From JBBRTJ01 sp038244535 (GTDB lineage: Bacteria > Actinomycetota > Acidimicrobiia > Acidimicrobiales > Ilumatobacteraceae), in the NCBI GenBank assembly GCA_038244535.1, contig JBBRTJ010000110.1, positions 1 through 10,916 of the forward strand: a stretch of 10,916 bases of DNA, read 5' to 3'. Below are positions 8,497 to 10,916 of the stretch, in pieces. Numbering within the stretch: position 1 is the first letter of the stretch; every line of letters begins with the position of its first letter. The notes beneath the pieces were generated by a model. The model was given only the letters and a program-made list of their open reading frames with translations, was not told the origin of the DNA and did not search any database. The position numbers and the translations under genes were made by a program.

Positions 8497-9536
8497 CAGC
8501 GAAGCGCGCATCCAAGGTCACGGTCGAGCCGGTCACGGTCGAGCCGGTCACGGTGGTGGTGGCTGAGCGGCCTGACGACGAGCGTCGCCTGGCCTGGTTG
8601 CGCCAGATGCTGTTCGTCCGCCTCTTCGATGAGCGCTGCGTAGAGCTGTACAGCGCGACCAAGATCCGCGGGTTCCTCCACCTCTGCGTGGGCGAGGAGG
8701 CCGTCGGCGTGGGTGTCATCAGTGCGCTGCGGCCCGACGACAACATCGTGGCCACCTATCGAGAGCACGGCCATGCGCTGGTGCGAGGCGTGCCCCCCGG
8801 CGCGGTGATGGCCGAGATGTTCGGCAAGCGGGAGGGCTGCAGCGGGGGCAGGGGCGGCTCGATGCACCTGTTTGACGTCGACCGCCGCTTCTTCGGCGGC
8901 AACGCGATCGTCGCCGGCGGCCTGCCCGTGGCCATCGGCCTCGCGTTGGCCGACCACCTGCGGCACACCGATCGCGTGACCGTGTGCTTCTTCGGTGACG
9001 GCGCGGTTGCCGAGGGGGAGTTCCACGAGAGCCTGAACCTGGCCGCTCTGTGGCACCTGCCGGTGTTGTTCCTGTGCGAGAACAACCTCTACGCGATGGG
9101 GACGGCGATCGCGCTCGAGCAGTCCGAGACCGACCTCGCCCTGAAGGCGTCGGGCTACGAGATCACCTCATGGGCGGTCGACGGCATGGACGTCGAGGCC
9201 GTGGACGCAACGACGCGCCGGGCGCTGGCCACCATCCGCGGCGGGGGCGGGCCCTGCTTCATCGAGGCCCGCACCTACCGGTTCCGGGCCCACTCGATGT
9301 ACGACCCTGAGCTGTACCGCGACCGGGCCGAGGTCGAGCACTGGAAGGAGCGTGATCCGCTCACGGTTCTTGGTGACCGGCTCCGCGCCGACGGCCTCGT
9401 CGACGATGCTCGGCTGGCCGCGATGGACCGCGAGATCGCCGACGAGATCGATGCCGCCGTCGGCGTCGGCGAAGCGGGCACCGACGAGCCGGTCGAGGAC
9501 CTCGTGCGGCACGTCTACGCGGAGGTGGTGCCATGA
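8493..9536 (+). CDS. 2-oxoacid/acetoin dehydrogenase complex E1 component, alpha subunit
   Basis: The 347-residue product is a thiamine-diphosphate-dependent E1 alpha subunit (pyruvate, branched-chain or acetoin dehydrogenase type), which with E1 beta decarboxylates or cleaves the substrate and transfers the acyl group to lipoyl-E2. Seen: FLHLCVGEEAVGVG (61-74), YREHGHALVRGV (89-100), GRGGSMHLFD (119-128), the ThDP-binding motif starting GDGAVAEGEFHESLN (168-182) and ending CENNLYAM (195-202), and YRFRAHSMYDPELYR (262-276), the phosphorylation-loop-like segment. The first ~28 residues are a non-conserved tail built on a VTVEP repeat, so the core begins near residue 29. GGAG at 8484-8487 lies 5 nt before ATG 8493, which overlaps the acsA stop. 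Pyruvate and acetoin forms cannot be separated with confidence by eye. Confidence 0.92.
8516..8554 (+). repeat. In-frame 15-bp tandem repeat in the E1 alpha 5' end
   Basis: GGTCACGGTCGAGCC occurs exactly twice (8516-8530, 8531-8545), followed by a 9-bp partial third copy (8546-8554). It encodes VTVEP units in the disordered N-terminal tail of E1 alpha. The unit length is a multiple of three, so copy-number change would keep the frame. Confidence 0.9.
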
Positions 9537-10555
9537 CCACCATGCTCACGAACCCAGCGGCCACGGTGGGCGTCGTCCACCTCACCTACCGCGAGGCGAT
9601 GCGCCAGGCCATCCGGGAGGCGATGCTTCGCGACGACCGCGTGTTCCTCATGGGTGAGGACATCGGCCACTACGGCGGCTGCTTCGCGGTGACCAAGGGC
9701 CTGCTCGACGAGTTCGGGCCGGATCGGATCCGTGACACGCCCTTGTCAGAGTCGGCCTTCGTGGGCGCCGGCATCGGGGCCGCGATGGGTGGGCTCCGCC
9801 CGATCGTGGAGATCATGACGGTCAACTTCAGCCTGCTCGCCCTCGACCAGATCATGAACAACGCGGCGACGCTGCGCCACATGTCGGGTGGGGCGGTCGG
9901 GGTTCCGCTGGTGATCCGGATGACGACGGGAGCAGGACGTCAGCTGGCGGCCCAGCACTCCCACAGCCTCGAGGGCTGGTACGCCCACATCCCCGGTCTG
10001 AAGATCGTGACGCCCGCGACCATCGAGGACGCCCGCGGCATGCTCTGGCCGGCGCTGTGCGATCCCGACCCGGTGCTGATCTTCGAGCACGGTGGGCTCT
10101 ACAACGCCGAAGGCGATCTCGCCGACCCGCCACCGGTCGTGGCCCTCGAAGGGGCGGCCGTGCGTCGCGTCGGCACCGACGTGAGCATCGTCACCTATGG
10201 CGGAACGCTCCCCAAGGTGCTCGCAGCCGCCGATGCCCTCGCCGCCGACGGTGTCTCAGCCGAGGTGCTGGACCTGCGCTGCCTGCGGCCACTCGACACC
10301 GCGGCCATCGTGGCGACCGTGACCCGCACGCATCGTGTGGTGGTGGTGGACGAGGGTTGGAGGTCCGGCAGCCTGAGCGCCGAGATCGCCGCGAGGATCA
10401 TGGACGAGGCCTTCTGGGAGCTGGACGCGCCGGTCGTGCGCTTGTGCTCAGCCGAGGTGCCGATCCCGTACGCCAAGCACCTCGAGGAAGCCGCGATCCC
10501 GCAGGTCAACACGATCATCGACGCCGTGCGGCAGGTGCTTCGCGACGATGGCTGA
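9533..10555 (+). CDS. 2-oxoacid/acetoin dehydrogenase complex E1 component, beta subunit
   Basis: The 340-residue product is the transketolase-like beta subunit that pairs with the preceding E1 alpha to form the alpha2beta2 E1. Seen: YREAMRQAIREAM (19-31), FLMGEDIGHYGG (38-49) with the conserved Glu of GEDIG, DTPLSESAFVGAGIGAAMGG (68-87), ALDQIMNNAA (103-112), the HSHSLEGWYAHIPGLKIVTP region (142-161), which is the usual QHSQSLEAWFAHIPGLKVV motif, DLRCLRPLD (247-255) in the transketolase C-terminal domain, VVDEGWRSG, and PIPYAKHLEE near the end. GGAGG at 9521-9525, 7 nt before ATG 9533, is the strongest ribosome site in the operon, and the start overlaps the alpha stop by 4 bp. ATG 9542 is a less likely start. 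Full length for the family. Confidence 0.94.
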   Translation: MTTMLTNPAATVGVVHLTYREAMRQAIREAMLRDDRVFLMGEDIGHYGGCFAVTKGLLDEFGPDRIRDTPLSESAFVGAGIGAAMGGLRPIVEIMTVNFSLLALDQIMNNAATLRHMSGGAVGVPLVIRMTTGAGRQLAAQHSHSLEGWYAHIPGLKIVTPATIEDARGMLWPALCDPDPVLIFEHGGLYNAEGDLADPPPVVALEGAAVRRVGTDVSIVTYGGTLPKVLAAADALAADGVSAEVLDLRCLRPLDTAAIVATVTRTHRVVVVDEGWRSGSLSAEIAARIMDEAFWELDAPVVRLCSAEVPIPYAKHLEEAAIPQVNTIIDAVRQVLRDDG

Positions 10556-10916
10556 GTTCACCATGCCCTCGCTCGGCGCCGACATGGACGCCGGCACCAT
10601 CACCGAGTGGCGCGTTGGTCCCGGCGACCTGGTGCACTGGGGCGACATCGTGGCGGTGGTCGAGACGGACAAGGCCGACGTGGATGTCGAGGTGTTCCAG
10701 GACGGTGTCATCGTCGAGCTGCTCGTGCCCACCGGCCTGCGGGTGTCGGTAGGTACCCCACTGGCCCGCATCACGACCGATGCCGGCGCCACCGTTGCGC
10801 CGGCCGTTGGTTCCGCCGCCGTTGCCACCGTTGCGCCGGCCCCGGCCCCCGCTCCGGCGCCGGCCGTTGGTTCCGCCGCGGTTGCCATCGCTTCGGCCGC
10901 AGCAGTTGCGCCGGCC
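10548..10916 (+). CDS. Dihydrolipoamide acyltransferase (E2), lipoyl domain and start of linker, 3'-truncated by the window
   Basis: The frame from ATG 10548 stays open to the last base: 123 residues, no stop. Residues 1-78 are a biotinyl/lipoyl domain: FTMPSLGADMDAGTITEW (4-21), VGPGDLVHWGDIVAVVETDK (23-42) with Lys42 in ETDKADV as the lipoylation site, then VEVFQDGVIVELLVPTGLRV and GTPLARI. An alanine/proline linker with little else follows. In E2 proteins it is normally followed by a peripheral-subunit-binding domain and the catalytic acyltransferase domain, both outside this window. Lipoyl-Lys carries the acyl group from E1 to CoA. The start overlaps the E1 beta stop by 8 bp, which strongly suggests coupled translation. 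The SLGADMDAG form occurs in E2-like proteins of several bacterial groups. An E3 gene is not in the window. Confidence 0.92.
   Translation, partial: MAEFTMPSLGADMDAGTITEWRVGPGDLVHWGDIVAVVETDKADVDVEVFQDGVIVELLVPTGLRVSVGTPLARITTDAGATVAPAVGSAAVATVAPAPAPAPAPAVGSAAVAIASAAAVAPA
10797..10890 (+). repeat. 60-bp-period direct repeat in the E2 linker
   Basis: The 34 bases 10797-10830 recur at 10857-10890 with two mismatches (10820/10880 and 10828/10888), exactly 60 bp apart. The repeats encode APAVGSAAVA twice, separated by an alanine/proline run. This is the flexible linker after the lipoyl domain, so the duplication lengthens the swinging arm without breaking the frame. Confidence 0.85.

Overview
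The window is GC-rich, densely coding DNA with every intact gene on the + strand. An F420-type luciferase-like oxidoreductase, a SnoaL/NTF2-fold enzyme, an ACAD10/11-like acyl-CoA dehydrogenase and a DUF2252 protein lie close together, and many starts use ATGA or short overlaps. This suggests a chromosomal segment from an actinobacterium, perhaps of the Acidimicrobiia. That placement is inferred from gene content and base composition, not from a marker gene. No tRNA, rRNA, CRISPR array, transposase or integrase was seen.

Region A (1-3355) reads like a catabolic operon. It holds the 3' end of a PEP-utilising (swivelling-domain) enzyme, a luciferase-like flavin/F420 oxidoreductase 13 bp later, a SnoaL-like protein overlapping that by 4 bp, and after a 112-bp gap an acyl-CoA dehydrogenase. 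Region B (3356-5747) is looser and partly decayed. An intact DUF2252 gene sits between two minus-strand gene relics: an internal piece of a SulP anion transporter (about 3544-3874) and the last 72 codons of an integral membrane protein (5303-5521).

Region C (5748-10916, running off the end) is the most coherent unit. A GNAT acetyltransferase with an extra cysteine-containing C-terminal domain comes first. After 52 bp with a candidate leaderless promoter come an AcsA-type acetyl-CoA synthetase, the E1 alpha and E1 beta subunits of a 2-oxoacid/acetoin dehydrogenase complex, and the lipoyl domain and start of its E2 acyltransferase. The last four genes all overlap (4, 4 and 8 bp), so they are almost certainly one translationally coupled operon that makes acetyl-CoA or short acyl-CoA. 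The synthetase carries the conserved TRSGK lysine that is the usual target of Pat-type GNAT enzymes, so the neighbouring GNAT may regulate it. I see no clear new defence or mobile system. The best leads are the GNAT fusion beside its possible target, the synthetase-dehydrogenase operon, and the two relics around the DUF2252 gene.
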